Assembly (NCBI GenBank): GCA_947579605.1
Contig: OX388318.1
Coordinates: forward strand, 9,548,001-9,612,000
Direction of reading: 5' to 3'
From: Athripsodes cinereus
Taxonomy: Eukaryota > Arthropoda > Insecta > Trichoptera > Leptoceridae
Length of the DNA stretch: 64,000 nucleotides
Shown here: piece by piece, positions 1 through 12,893 of the stretch
How positions within the stretch are numbered: position 1 is the first letter of the stretch
Layout: each line of letters opens with the position of its first letter
Program-made: the position numbers and the translations under genes
The notes under the pieces: generated by a model
Told to the model about the DNA's origin: nothing
Databases searched by the model: none
The model's input: only the letters and a program-made list of their open reading frames with translations

Positions 1-289
1 TAAGATATATATCGGAAATATTACATACATACAGCAATATTACATTATATCTTAAGTCATTAGGTACATAATACCTACTGTAAGGAGTGTTCGTTCTATA
101 GTTAAAAGGTTTCGCGTCTACTCTTTCAGATATTAAATAATGGAACATTTACGAATACGGTTCATCACTGAGTATCTATGGCAGACATCGCTGTATCACA
201 CGCATTCTTTCCAGTGTTTAAGGTGCGTGGAATGCCTAATGTCGAACATGGCAAAATACTGGAGCTCAAAACTATTCTGGTGCTGATAC

Positions 290-735
290 TTCTGTATGCA
301 AGCGCAACTTGAAGGTGGTTGAAGAAGGATGAAAGTGATATAAATGCTGTGGAGACGCAATCGCTGAGAAGAATACCTATTAGTAGAGTGAGGAATGAAG
401 ATATCAGGAGAATAGTAGCTACAAGAAGAGCGTTGTGGATAGAATGCGTGTAAATAAGTTGCGATGGTTTTGACATGTGAAGTGAATAGGTGATGAAAGA
501 GGGTGTATCTGTCTGAAAAAGGAGGTGTGAAAAGCGCGAACGTCGAGAACCACGTGGATCAAATTCTCAAAAGCGGATGCGTGTTGAGTAAGAGAAATCG
601 GCGTATGAGAAATTATACGAATATGGAAGAAACGAAAGAAGTTTGAAGAGAAAGAGCTATTGGGTGCTCCATCGTGTCTGCCGATTCCACTTAGAATTCG
701 GCGTGAGGGTATAGACAGATGAACATTCTTAAGGG
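290..735 (+). pseudogene. RTE-type LINE reverse transcriptase, C-terminal remnant
   Basis: In shifting frames this stretch reads like the C-terminal end of an RTE-type endonuclease-reverse transcriptase. One frame gives WLKKDESDINAVETQSLRRI, then VRNEDIRRIVATRRAL, and a further frame gives DRMRVNKLRWF. The match is to the family-typical block after the reverse transcriptase domain. Several frameshifts and stops show it is dead. It ends in GGCGTGAGGGTATAGA, a tail also seen after the related remnant at 14953-15200. Family assignment is from recognised motifs only. Confidence 0.6.
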
Positions 736-3700
736 TAGTGTGCTGATAATAATGAGAGTAATAACAAGTCTTAAATCGTTGTTTTAAACGCTATGTAATA
801 ATTATAAAAGACTGAAGCTGTACAGACGAAAAAATCCAACCAATTAAAGCGGTCAGGTAAGTAACCTGCCTATGTTTATGGTAGTTAACTAACTGGTAGT
901 ACAACATACATACATTCACTCAATAATAATAATAATACACAACATGGGTACCTACCTCACCACACTTATACTGCAACTGCTAGCGACTCAACAAACTAAA
1001 TCTACTCACCTATGTGAAAGATAGTAGGTACTATAATATTATGTAGGGAAACCTACAACTCTTTCACAACAATAATATACTCAACTACAACATAATTATT
1101 ATATATATAATATAGATTTACGTATATACTCCTACAACGCTCCGACAAAGTATCCACATATACATTTCATTCTTTATATTACTATCAGTCTTTCTTCATA
1201 GATGGAGTTGATGTTCACGATTTTTCTTGGTCCATGTACCTAGTTTCTAAAGATAGAATATTTAATATACCTGTTGTAAGCAGCAACACAAGACAATACT
1301 TGTGGCCATATAATAATACACAATAAGTGCCTATAATACAATGATCCAGGCCTATTGTATTGCAACTCCATTCATCGATGTAACTCATTCAATATTAGTG
1401 TAACAATAATAAAGATATTTGCTACCTAATCATGTTCCTTCACACATTTTGCATGAGATCTACTAATTGAATTAATTAAATAATGACAAAACATTACAAA
1501 AAGATAAAGAATTGGGATGAAATATAATGAAAGAGTAGAGCTTCAGTTCGGCAACATTTTATTCAAAGGTCGATAATACAAAAAATATACAAAAAAAAAA
1601 ACATCATTGTGTTATCATAAATGTGGTGTAAATATCTTACAGCCACCAGTAATCCATATCATTTATATATTTTGTTTTCAAATAGGAACTTTACATATAT
1701 ATATATATATATATCTCAACATAGCAAGAGTAATTAATTAATACAGAAGTGCATACAGCATGTTATCTTTCATACAGCTGAGATTCGAGGAGACAACAGC
1801 AGGAGTGGAAAGTGGATATAATAGTATTAACAATAAAAATATGTAATAATATGCATGTAGGTACATGTACAATAGAATATAACAACAGTTGCCATAATAA
1901 GCTTACACGGAAATTTGAATGCAAAGTGTTCTCTATAAATATTTTACTTTACTTAAATGACATGTGCGACTAGAAATGTTTTACATTATATAAAAGTATA
2001 TTTTATTTTAGTTTCACAGAATATAATATAATATTATATTGTATTACAAATTATAACAATCTATAATAATTATTACTCATCAGTATCAAAAAAATGGACA
2101 GGAAATATACTTTTTTGACATTTCTCTATTGAGCCGCAAGTTGTTATCATTACATTTAAATTTATTTATTTATCTATTTATCATTTAAATGGATAAATAA
2201 ATATGATTTGGAGGCAAGGCACTGCACGCTTGTCTACCCACAACATCAGTACAGGGATGGAATGGGATGGGATGGGATGACATTGTGTCACACAATTCTC
2301 TCACTAATCCTAATACAAATAGGTACAATACAATACTTTCAGTTCTTACTTTACACTGCACCCTGAGTAATACATATCTACACAAAACAATAATAATAGT
2401 TATAATAATATCTATAAAATCATAACAATATGTGCTAAACAATTTTATTATAAAATGAACACAATTAAAATACCACTTTTAAACAATGAGCAGTAACACA
2501 ATCAATACACAAATAATTGATACAATATTTATTATAATTCTGGGGACAAAACAAAAAATTGAATAATATTACAGACAAATAATAATACTTAACTAATATT
2601 GACATAAAATGGAAATAAGAATTGAATACATTCATTATAGAAAATAAATAAATAATAATAGTAGTAGTAGTAGTAGTATTATGTTTTCAGAGGGCAGTGT
2701 AAAGATACATTACAATATTTAATACATTGGTCATATACAGTACACAGTGTGACTACAATGTGTAATCCATCATTCAGAACAATACCTACATTTAATACAT
2801 ACACACGCAATCCTTCCTTACAACACAACAGACATCTCCTCTATCAATAATAATAAACTCAACTGCCAATGATAGTTACATAATAAGTAATAAACTTTTA
2901 CAAAATAGAAAACTCTTGACAAAAATATATAAATATGCATGGAAATGTTCGCAATGGGAAATGCAACAACCAAAGTGTAAGATTGAGTGTTTCTGGTTTT
3001 ACTTTGGTTCTACAATAGTAATAATAATAATACACAGTAACATATCTAAAGAGTACTCCATGATATAAATAATAAATAATAATGATATTTAATTAAATAT
3101 CTAATAAATAATAATATCTAATATTGAATATTATTTACATGAAACAATTAGTTGTCATTATTACTTTTAATATTATTATGCACATCCCACACGGGGCAGG
3201 CAACAGACAGACACAGGACATCCAGATATACAATATATATATTTCATAATAATACATATTATAACATAACCAGATGGGTCCTACGACACAACATAACACA
3301 TATATATAATATATACCTATATGGATATAACAGCCTAGCTGCCCACAATATGCCTATACAATAAATAATATCTAACAATTATGCAATATTACATCAACCA
3401 AAGGATCAATCAATCAATCAATCAATCAATAATATATATAATTGCTATTTACATAATGTTACAAGACAAAGATAAAGAACCAAAGCCTACAGCCTACACT
3501 ATCTCAATACATTTTATTATAAACTGATAAGTGTGTGCCAAATAAAAAATGTGTTTGAGAGAGAGTGAAGGCCAAAGTCGTGATTCCTGAATCTTTCAGA
3601 CACAATACAAATATAATACTTTTCAAGTTATATACAAACAATAATTTAAACAATAATACATGTACACAATATTATTAAAATTTTCATCATAAACAGAAGC

Positions 3701-5450
3701 AGCAATATGAAGAGGAGTGTAGTAGTAACTAGTAACACAAGAGAAGGTTTACACTTAGACGGGATACGTGGTGCATCCAGTAGGTACTGGTAAATAGAAT
3801 ATAATAAATATGCATCAATAGGAGGTAATAATAGAGACATACAAATAATATCACCTAACAAACTAGTAATAGTAGCATAGAATAATTGTTATCTTTTGGA
3901 AATGTTATATAATATTTATAATGCAGCATCCATAGTTCAGGTATAATATTTTGATTTGAAACAGTAAATAACATACCTACATATAATAAAGCATGAATGT
4001 ATGTATACTACACTGGCAAGGTGTTTTATATACAATATATAATTAATAGTTTGCTATGTACTAGGTGTGCAATATAATAATATATATAATTTTATTTATA
4101 TAAATATAAAACATTCAACAACATTTTATTGTAGTATTAGCACATAATATATTGTGATTTGAACAATTTGTGAGCAATAATTGATGTATGGAGAAGGTAG
4201 TAATAGTAATATAATCAAAATATAATTATCATCATTACACTATTACAAATATATTAAATTTAAACAAATAATACAGTTATTATTATGAAATTAAATAGTT
4301 TTTAATTATTAGGTATTTATTAATCATCATTATTATATAATATTAAATTACAATTATTATTGAGAAAATCAATATGATTCAGTCTATGTATGCACACAAT
4401 ACATATATACCTAATATAAATTAACTAAGTATGTATTATAATTATTATTAGGTACATATTAATATTCTACTACAGCAATACATGCATTTTGTCAGTTTGT
4501 CATAAAAACAAAATAAAATCACCAAATCCTAAGTGAATTTCTCTCATCGCTAGAGTATTACTGAGTTCATCACAACAATACATAACACAAATAATTAAAC
4601 CATTACATTTATGGAAATTAAAAATTAAATTAATTTTGTGAAAAATTACTTACTAGAGAGTTACAGATATATTTTCTTTAAATAATTTGCACTGTAATAC
4701 TCGTTACGATGAGAGATTTGTTAAGAATATATTGACATAATATTGTAAAAGAATTTATAGGTATTCCACAAACTTTGCAATAATTTTATAATTTATTTTT
4801 GAAATAAAAAAAATCATACAAAGCTTGTCTCGTTATAATTTGTAAAATGCCTGCCTTTTACCTCATACAAGAATTGAAACAATATTGTTTGAATTTTTGG
4901 TGAATAAAAGATGGAATTATAACCAAAATAAGGATGAATCAATTATATTAAGTATAATCTCAAATAATATGTACTGTGATGCAGTATACTAACCAGTATA
5001 TTTATTATTAAGGTATTTGAACAACATTTTACAGATTGGTAAATAAAAACAAGATTGTCTGGATAAAAAATGAACACTGGAACATTAACAATATAAAGCA
5101 GCTTAATACAATTTTCTAGTTAGATCGCTTGATACTCATTTGGTAGAAAGAAATAATACTTGTGAATTACTTATAGGTTGATGGAGACACAAGTTGCCCG
5201 TAGTTACCCCTTAAAGCAATATTTACATAAATGTGGGGAAGATCATGGCGTCCTTGCGCCTCCACTAAATATTCCAATAACAATGCATACGTACATAATA
5301 TGTAATATAAATACACGGAGTTGTAGGTATCATAGTAAGTGTAACTCTATTTAAAGCTTTCCACATATTACTAAGGCTAAGGCAGTGGAGTGTTGTGAGA
5401 GACCCGAGCAATCCTAATCCTACATTGCTGTATCGGGAAGATACAACAAG
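736..5450. other. AT-rich non-coding region
   Basis: No convincing gene, RNA gene or complete transposon seen. The stretch is rich in TA and AAT runs, with short microsatellites: (TA)n near 1690-1715, (TAG)n near 2660-2680, and (CAAT)n at about 3405-3432. Short ORFs here look like chance in low-complexity sequence. It lies 3' of the EGFR ligand gene on the minus strand, so part may be that gene's 3' UTR; this is inference. Confidence 0.6.
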
Positions 5451-5864
5451 TAAGCATTAACATTACCCTCATGTCTCCATCCTCTGACACACACAACACA
5501 CCCTGGCGCACCAAGACAACACGCACCACACCACATCACACATCACACATCACTCTCAGACACATATACTCCCTCTCACATAAAACACAAACACAGTACC
5601 CCGTTACAGAGTACATAAGTTAGTTAGTCTGTCTGTGGTGTACTCGTGTTATATCCAATTCATCGTCCATAGTAAATATCACATTACCAGGGTATAACTC
5701 CAGAAGCCAACAATAGTTCCTCAGCAGAGAGGACTCCGTGAGGAGTGGACCCCTCGGCGCCAGCAAACGCTGCTGTGCCCCCACACCAGGCGAGGACACG
5801 TGCGCAGTTCACTCCGGAGCCCCCGGCGTGGGGCCGAACCCTGCAACACACACAAACTTGCACA

Positions 5865-6359
5865 CTAGGTCGGCGCCAGCGCCTCTTCACAAGGCGGCCT
5901 CTTTGCTCTCGCCCTGGATCTCAGCCAGGCCGTCATACACACCAATAGTGCCAGCAAGACCGCTACAGAGGCCCCACCGGCTATGCTCGCCGTCTCCAAC
6001 ATGAGTCTGCCTCTCGACAGCAGGTAAGACCCGTCCAGGTCTTTATACTCGCACCGTTGCCCCACAAATCCGTCCTTACACTCACAGTTATACAAGGGAC
6101 TTTCTTGGATAACAATCGTGAAACACTTAGCGTCATTCAGACAATAATATTCAGAATAAGGTGGGGGACACTTATACGTTGAAAATGTGACGTTAGGTCT
6201 GGGAGCGGGGGGCTGTGCTGGAACCGCAGCCGGAGCAGGCCCCGGATGCGCGGGTCGGGACGGCCTCTTGGAAATGGACGAAGAGCAGCCTTCCGCAGGT
6301 CCCACGATCCCACACAGAGCGGCCACTAAGGCCGCCCACAGCACCACTAATGTTCGCAT
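5865..6359 (-). CDS. spi: Spitz/Keren-like EGF receptor ligand precursor
   Basis: Predicted 164-residue single-pass membrane precursor of a secreted EGFR ligand. Residues 1-24 form a signal peptide; the likely mature N-terminus is Cys25 (GCSSS), the position where Drosophila Spitz is palmitoylated by Rasp. A Pro/Ala-rich linker leads to one six-cysteine EGF domain (Cys64, 73, 79, 92, 94, 103) ending GFVGQRCEYKDLDGSYL. The transmembrane helix spans about 124-146 and starts with ASIAGGA, nearly identical to the ASIASGA site cut by Rhomboid-1 in Spitz. The start is the ATG at 6359; upstream in-frame codons give no ATG. The cytoplasmic tail is only about 18 residues, shorter than in Drosophila (from memory), so either the tail is reduced or a 3' exon is spliced on (a GTGAAG lies in the tail codons). 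GC content is far above the surroundings. Could be the Keren paralogue; the ligand family is secure. Confidence 0.9.
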   Translation of the reverse strand: MRTLVVLWAALVAALCGIVGPAEGCSSSISKRPSRPAHPGPAPAAVPAQPPAPRPNVTFSTYKCPPPYSEYYCLNDAKCFTIVIQESPLYNCECKDGFVGQRCEYKDLDGSYLLSRGRLMLETASIAGGASVAVLLALLVCMTAWLRSRARAKRPPCEEALAPT

Positions 6360-6449
6360 ACTGGGCAAATCCGAGAAAGTCGACCGCCAGATTTTGACAT
6401 CCACGGCGGTCGTGCCGCGATTGAAACGTACTTTTTAAGATCACCACTG

Positions 6450-7497
6450 TTCTTGAAATTCAACATTTCGAAAAGCCAAACACGGTAGTCTTAAATATAC
6501 AGAATGCATCTTTCAATTTCTGTGTTCACTTTCAATCACTGTACCCAAATAAACGCCTCGAATAAACATTCGCGTAGGATTACAGTTGTACAATTTCACT
6601 TCACTGAGTTACCAAACACGTTCAAAAACAATTATTTAGCACTCAACAATTTGTAAAGTCAACGTCAACGCAATATCTCAACAATTTTATGGAGACAACA
6701 CACTTTCCCGAAGAGTATCACACAAAATGGTGCTCGAATTCAATATACACAGAGTAATGTTGCCTAAGTTCACTACGAGGGCGTTCCGCTACATCCGCCA
6801 TCTGCCGACTACGACCATCGCTCGATTGACTGGATGCGAATGAAATATACAAAAGTAAATGCCAGCCCAACACAATCGGGTACTAAAGTTCTCTCTGCAT
6901 GGATATGTATGGGTACGTAACGGTGTACTTATACGAGACAGTAGTGGTGCCGCCTACTAACACAGACACAAGCCCACAATTCCTATATCACCTGTGTTTC
7001 ATAGAACACCGAACGCTATGAATCGCCATATTTTACATACAACCCAATCAAACGTCGAGAACAAACTCATGTTGGAGTAAATCTTTTATTTCAAAATACA
7101 AATGGAGATTTCTTCTATAGAACGCCAACGCTAAACTAGTTTTTAACAAGTGAAGTAAACTTGTACGAACACTAACTTACATACATACTACTACAAACAC
7201 AAATTTATTATAATACATTTACAGGAAAATTTATGTATACACATAAATATGCACATAGTACCTACATAAATAAATACCTAATATTTTATACATCATGTTT
7301 CAAAATGAACAGAATAAAAAATGTTTTTTCATGTAAAATAAATATTTATTACCTATACATTTTTGTATAGGTAATAAATCATAATTTCTTATCGAGGGAG
7401 ATGTGAGTAATTTAAATATAATGAAATCCAAACCAATAGTGTTAAATTAACAATATTTTAATAACTTTTCAGACAAAAATATAAATTTTAACATTTT
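6450..7497. other. Upstream region of the EGFR ligand gene
   Basis: Probable 5' UTR and promoter side of the minus-strand EGFR ligand gene. No other gene seen. A perfect 16-bp inverted repeat with a TTTT loop lies at 7344-7379 (arm ATTTATTACCTATACA); it may be structural only. Confidence 0.4.
7344..7379. repeat. Perfect 16-bp hairpin
   Basis: The arm ATTTATTACCTATACA is followed by TTTT and its exact reverse complement. No run of T follows that would suggest a function; listed as a cruciform-capable palindrome. Confidence 0.7.
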
Positions 7498-7740
7498 TTG
7501 GAGCACCGGTAAAGAATTGGTCTCCCGCACTTTTCCGTAAGTTTTTGAGTGTCCTGTAAAAGGCAAGTGTTCGAAAAAATAAAGATATTTTACATCTTAT
7601 ATTCTGCGATACGGTTTGTCACCCATTCTGAGTGTTTTAATTTTTTTGTTGGCACGAAGAAGACAGCTTGCATGTTTGTTACATGCAGCTGATTCGCTAC
7701 TTACCCTACCCTACTCTATATGCCGTGATGGTATAGATAA
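7498..7740 (+). mobile_element. SINE-like element, copy 1
   Basis: About 240 bp that closely matches 28197-28450 over its whole length: starts TGGAGCACC, shares GTGTCCTGTAAAAGGCA, GTGTTCGAAAAAAT, CAGCTTGCATGTTTGTTACA and ends near TATGCCGTGATGGTATA. TGGAGCACC resembles a pol III A box and GTGTTCGAA a B box, so a tRNA-derived SINE is plausible but not proven. Partial copies: 9591-9665 and 62010-62075 (minus), 15601-15652 (plus). Confidence 0.65.
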
Positions 7741-7960
7741 ATATTTTTCAGAAGAGATTAAAAACATAAATAAAGTGCATTCAAGACACAGTCTCTTGAT
7801 CTGTTCAAGAGTCGATTAAAGACACACTTGTTTGGTATATCATATAAATGATATAAATTGTACAACTTATTGTTATTTATATATGTTTAGTTTTTATAAT
7901 AGCTTATTAATATTTATTTTGTATTATATGTACCAGGCTTCAATCATAGGTATAAACACG
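7741..7960 (+). pseudogene. LINE ORF2 C-terminal tail fragment
   Basis: After one frameshift the plus strand reads EEIKNINKVHS then FKTQSLDLFKSRLKTHLF and a stop. This is the usual C-terminal 'sLPeeI...FKskLKthLf' ending of jockey/CR1-type LINE ORF2. Only this short tail is left, followed by AT-rich 3' sequence. Confidence 0.5.
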
Positions 7961-8735
7961 ATATTTTAGGATGCGCCCTTGAAGTGAATATATTCCACAA
8001 AACAGCGCACTATAAATTGTCTAGTTATTATTATTATTATTCAAGTTGACCCACTGGATTACTAGGAACACCAAAGCCCACCTTAGGTGTGTTTTTCATA
8101 ATGATGAGATAATATGCTCGTATACTGCTTAGACTTACACATATCCAGCCATTCCTGTCCATTACTGAACTTAAGCCTACCCCATATTTACACACAAAAT
8201 AAAAAAATATTGCGTTATATGAAAAATTACAACTACCATTGCTTAAAATGCTAATTGTAAATTCAAAAATCATTCATACACCTATGTTAATCTGTCAACT
8301 TTGGGGGATTGAGAAGTCAAGCACTAATAGTACCTTGAATAATTTATTGAAACTTATTTTTGCTCCGTCCCATAGATTTTATAGCCTGCTATAACTAGTG
8401 CATCCCAAAACTAAAGATATGTATTCATCTTTTTTTATTGAAACAGTGAAATTTATTTTACAGATTTTAACAAATAGGGAGACAAATAGGTTATTGAATC
8501 CAACCCCGAAAAATTGAGATTTTATTTTAAGAAAAATACTTACTTTTGAGTTTTTGCCAAAATATAATCGATTAATTAACATTATTTCTACACAATTAAT
8601 GTATGTCCCAGAATATTCCTCACTAGTACCAGTTCCCTATTATATCTTTAGCAAGGTTCTTTCAAGTTTTCTTTTTGCTATGCGGATCTTTTTAATAGTT
8701 GATTTGAGTCAGAGGTAAATATTTCGGCAGAAACT
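7961..8735. other. Intergenic, nothing recognised
   Basis: AT-rich sequence without a supported gene or complete repeat. Confidence 0.4.
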
Positions 8736-8831
8736 GTACAGCACTGATATAATGGTATACAGCACTGATATAATGGTATACAGCACTGATATAATGGTAT
8801 ACAGCACTGATATAATGGTATACAGCACTGT
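8736..8831. repeat. 21-bp tandem repeat, about 4.5 copies
   Basis: The unit CACTGATATAATGGTATACAG is repeated about four and a half times with essentially no change, so the expansion is recent. Confidence 0.9.
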
Positions 8832-8835
8832 TAAA

Positions 8836-10096
8836 ACCAAGTTTTATTTATATATAATTTTAGATCTGGACATGTTTGCACAGTGTACCAGTTTAAGTTT
8901 CCAGCTGTATCCTGAAATTGTTTGAACACTTAGAAATGGTACTCCAATTTTACAATATGATATACGATGACTCATTATTATCCCCAATAGACAGAAAATA
9001 AAATTCAAATAAAAATAGCTGTATATTATTATTTTACTATAAACAAATTTATAGGCAGAGATAACAGATTACTCCCAAAATTCAGAGAATTCAACAAGTG
9101 AATTATTTTTTCGATAGAATACAGTGGGTTACAATCCGCTGGATTGGTCTGCAACAAGCTTGGTTTTTCTTTTCAATTCCTCACTATTTTCTGCAAGGCT
9201 ACTGCTCATATCTTTCACCACTTAATCCATGTTAGGATATACATACCTATACCAGAATATTTATATTGTCATTGTAATATTGATGCAAATTTAATAGTCC
9301 AAGATTTAAGCAAACTACATTTAGCATCAAATAGTTCAATGCCAAATGAAAGAACTGGTTTTAATATATTACAGAATACATTAAATATATTCTAGTAACA
9401 GAAACACTTTTTATTCCGGATACATATTACTATTATTGCACCCTTGAAGTATTAACTGAATAAAAGTAATAAATAAAAATAATGTACAGAAATACATGGC
9501 AAGAATGTAAGGCAATAATAAATTCCTCTCTGCTTATTATTTAATTACATGTATATTTCTCAAAAAAGTTAAGTATTGGATTCCATACCATCAAGCATGT
9601 CCCACAAGTGGGGTAGCCAGCAGAACAGCTTCATGTAATAAACATGCAAGCTGTCCTCTCAGTGCCAACAAAACATGAAAACATTCAGGATGGGTGTTGT
9701 CGGTAAATCCAATGAATGTAAATTTTCTTCATCTTTATTCACATAATAAAAAAATATTCAAATTATTTTTTAAATTCAATTCTGTTTAAGTTTTAAAAAT
9801 TTGTATTCTAATTAATGATGATAATTTATTTCCATATTTCATTGAAGATAAGAGTTTTTTATTGGTTTACACAATATACATTTAAAATTGAATCATAAAA
9901 TTTATAAAAAAAAAACTATTTTCAATACGTTTTCATTAATAGATCCGAAATATGTTTGACTTAAATAACTATTTTTAATTCAAACTTATAGTGGTAATTT
10001 TAGAGTTGGTGCTCTATGAAGAAATTCAACATAACCTAAATTCTGTGGTGGATACATTTACTTACTAAATTTGCAATTAATGTTGAATATTATTAC
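8836..10096. other. Non-coding, intron side of adenosine-kinase-like gene
   Basis: No further adenosine kinase exon was found here on the minus strand. The only feature seen is a partial SINE-like copy on the minus strand at 9591-9665 (CCCACAAGTGGGGTAGCC followed by CATGCAAGCTGTCCTC). Confidence 0.4.
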
Positions 10097-10263
10097 CTGA
10101 GTTCAGCTGCTTGAATGTCATTCAAAATATCGTCAATGACTTCAGCTTCTATTTCTTTTTGCTCATCTTCTTGCAAATTATATTTTTCTAAAATACTTAC
10201 ATCGTTGATTTTTACACTTATATCCACAAGAGGATTTCCGAAGAACAATACTAAAGGTGCCAT
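10097..10263 (-). CDS. Adk: Adenosine kinase-like protein, first coding exon
   Basis: One exon encoding the first 55 residues (plus two bases) of a PfkB-family sugar kinase. It reads MAPLVLFFGNPLVDISVKIN, and then ILEKYNLQEDEQKEIEAEVI. GNPLLDIS near the N-terminus followed by 'lLEKY.L..nd..' is the adenosine kinase signature (adenosine to AMP, purine salvage, cytosol/nucleus). The exon starts at the ATG at 10263 and ends at a good donor (CTCAG|GTAATA) at 10097/10096. No downstream exons were recognised between here and position 1, so the rest lies beyond a long intron, outside the window, or is missing. A lone duplicated exon cannot be excluded. Confidence 0.62.
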
Positions 10264-12201
10264 ACTGTAATTTGGACAACAATTTATCTTATACCAATAA
10301 AAATCAAACCCCGAAACTTAATTACAAATAACAGGAACCTCACAAAGTATAATAATATCACATTAAAGCTCCAATCCATAGCAACAGCAACATAATAATA
10401 ATCGTTATTTAACAATTTTAACATCAATGTCAGATATGTCAATTCGGTACCTACCCGATACTTTTTAAAAACATTATAGATAAACGTATCATGAACGCTG
10501 TGATTACGAATATTGTAAAAATAAAAATAAACTTTTATTAACACCTATATAAAATTAAAAATTTGGCTACGGGAGGATAAAGTTTTTAGACAAGATGGGT
10601 ATTTTTTGTTGAAACTGTAAAAAGGTCGGTTGTTTTCTTATTTTTATTTCGTGCAGTCTGTCACCTGGCTTCTCCACTTGTAAAATATACCGTAACGATA
10701 AAGATAGCAGAATTTTTTAGCTAACTTGCAGAAAATAATAGCTTTCTATCTTAAAAAAATCTTGGGTGTTTTTGTGTTACCGTTACTATTTCAAGAAAGT
10801 ATCGTCAATATAACTGTTATTTAGTAACGGGTATCATGGTCATTATTTACTCAAACGTCAATTTTCCTTTAGTTTTTGACAGCAGCCGTCAATTCGAAAA
10901 TTTTCTTCTTCTTCTATATAGACATGATTACTGATTAGCACAGCTGATTAGTGATTACGGCCAGCAGCCACAGGTTATACTTGCTCACTGAGATCATAGG
11001 TATCTCGATCTTTCCTTATACCCTTAAAGCACTTCCTTTGAAAACATTTAAAAACAAGTAACATGGTCTAAGAGTACACACACTTATTTCAAAATAAGCC
11101 TTTTGCTCTTCCCGTTGGTTCAAACTCAGTGAGGCAGCATTGATTGTAAAAATGTGAATGAATTCAAATGTGAATGAGTGAAAAATACTATTTAATATAT
11201 TTTGTACTGTAAAAAACGATTTTTGGGATTTATAAATTTTTTTAAAGATATATCTGGGTTCTTTATAGACCCAAATACAACCTTTATACACCTTTCACAC
11301 TAAGCTAAAAGTTTGTGCCGTGAGAGGGGAGTTTGCCGGCACATTATCAATATTATTTATTTTTTAAAACATATTTTAGCTATAAAATACTGGCTACTTT
11401 CTTAATTTCATTATTTATTGAGTGAACTTTATACTACTGACATACACTGTAAAATATTTCGTATTTCATATGATTGTAAATAAATAGGTTCATACTAGAT
11501 TTTATCCAAATCTAGTTATTGATTTTTACAAAATCAAATTGAAAATTATTAAATAATACAATTTCACTACATATTTTGTTAATTTTCTTTTATTAAAATT
11601 AATAATATTATATTTATATTGTCTAAAACAATGATACAACAGAAACAATCTAAATCAGCAGTCGTCACACTTTTCTGGTCAGCAACCACATAGGACAATG
11701 TGAGGTCTCACTGAGAGCTTAACTCTAATGAATTGGATATTTGTAGGTACAGTATTCGCATTTAGATATGTCGCCTTTACAACGTAATTTTGATTCAAAA
11801 AGCGACATCTCTAAATATATGTAGGTACACTGGTAATGCAGACCTAGCTTTATGTGAATGGTTGTGAACATACATAATTATTTTCAATTAAGAATGCAAA
11901 TTTTGATGATCTTTGTCTACTAAATTCATTATTTTGCAGGTCGTATATATCAAGGCCGAGGGCTGCATGCCACTGTTTGATGATCGCTGATCTAAATAGT
12001 GTTGATATACTTAAGGCACAATATATTGTATCAATTACACACACATAATATACTTTTATAATAAGTAATAAAAATATGCTTTGGATTGTTCACGTCTTAA
12101 AAATAACTTTAACATCATAATACCATCATATTGTTTGATATATGTTGTTGGAGATAAAATTGAATTTTACATTCTAGGTATGCAGTTAGGTCAACAAAAT
12201 T
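10264..12201. other. Intergenic region between adenosine-kinase-like and PARP-like genes
   Basis: No supported gene. The near-mirror short motifs around 11745-11830 (TTAGATATGTCGCC and its inverted form AGCGACATCTCTAAATATATG) suggest a small decayed inverted-repeat element. The start of the adenosine-kinase-like gene is probably driven from the left end of this stretch. Confidence 0.4.
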
Positions 12202-12204
12202 ATA

Positions 12205-12402
12205 TTCACTTGGCCACTTGTTATGCTATTTTGATGTGTATTCACCTATGTTGAAAACATATTATATTATATTCATTTGGCCACTTGTTATGCTATTTTG
12301 ATGCGTATTCACCTACGTTGAAAACATATTATATTATATTCACTTGGCCACTTGTTATGCTATTTTGATGCGTATTCACCTACGTTGAAAACATATTATA
12401 TT
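12205..12402. repeat. 67-bp tandem repeat, 3 copies
   Basis: Three adjacent copies of a 67-bp unit containing TTGGCCACTTGTTATGCTAT and ending GTTGAAAACATATTATATTA; spacing between copies is exactly 67 bp (12212, 12279, 12346). Copies 2 and 3 differ less from each other than from copy 1. Confidence 0.9.
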
Positions 12403-12405
12403 TTG

Positions 12406-12680
12406 TGATATCCATGGATGAAATTTTATGATTTTCTTTGTAATTTGGCCCCGACTCCTGAAATAGCCAGGTATGTGGATGATCCGTTCAATAAAACAAT
12501 ACAACACCATTTTGTCACCCACAATCATTTAGGGTTGACTGGAAGACGTTGCCTAGCAACAAGTCCGCCTTTTGGCCTAATTTTGTTAATTGTCACGTTT
12601 TGTAATGTTGTATTTTATTGTTTATGTATTTGTGTAAAATTATGGTCAATAAAGTTTTATTTATTTAATCATCTTTGAAA
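12406..12680 (+). mobile_element. Probable retroelement 3' tail
   Basis: Contains TTGCCTAGCAACAAGTCCGC, CTTTTGGCC and ends with GTCAATAAAGTTTTATTTATT. A CCGCCTTTTGGCC block followed by an AATAAA-containing T-rich tail is common at the 3' ends of insect LINEs. The 86-residue ORF across it has no recognisable domain and is likely chance. Confidence 0.35.
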
Positions 12681-12893
12681 TTTAATAAACATGTGAGAAG
12701 CAAATCTAATTCTGTTGAAGAAACTTTGAACAGCCAAATTAAAAAATACAGCCATCTCATAACAAAGTGTAGTCTCTGTCCGACACATATATATATTTAT
12801 ATATTTGGAATGTTCATTTTCTAAAAATAATTTGAACATTTCAATTTTAACTTTAAGTAATAATAATAAAACTATGAAAAATAATAAGAAATA

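Noticed and set aside
2185..2442. ORFs of 70-85 codons in the first 5 kb
   Set aside because: Composed of AT-rich low-complexity sequence; no domains, no splice logic.
6360..6404. Longer N-terminus for the EGFR ligand starting at 6404
   Set aside because: The first codon there is GTG, not ATG, and the ATG at 6359 begins a clean signal peptide.
5684..6447. Several overlapping ORFs on both strands (60-88 codons)
   Set aside because: They are shadows of the GC-rich EGFR ligand exon; only the minus frame carries the six-cysteine EGF domain and signal peptide.
8736..12402. CRISPR-like arrays
   Set aside because: The repeats at 8736 and 12205 are head-to-tail tandem units without spacers.
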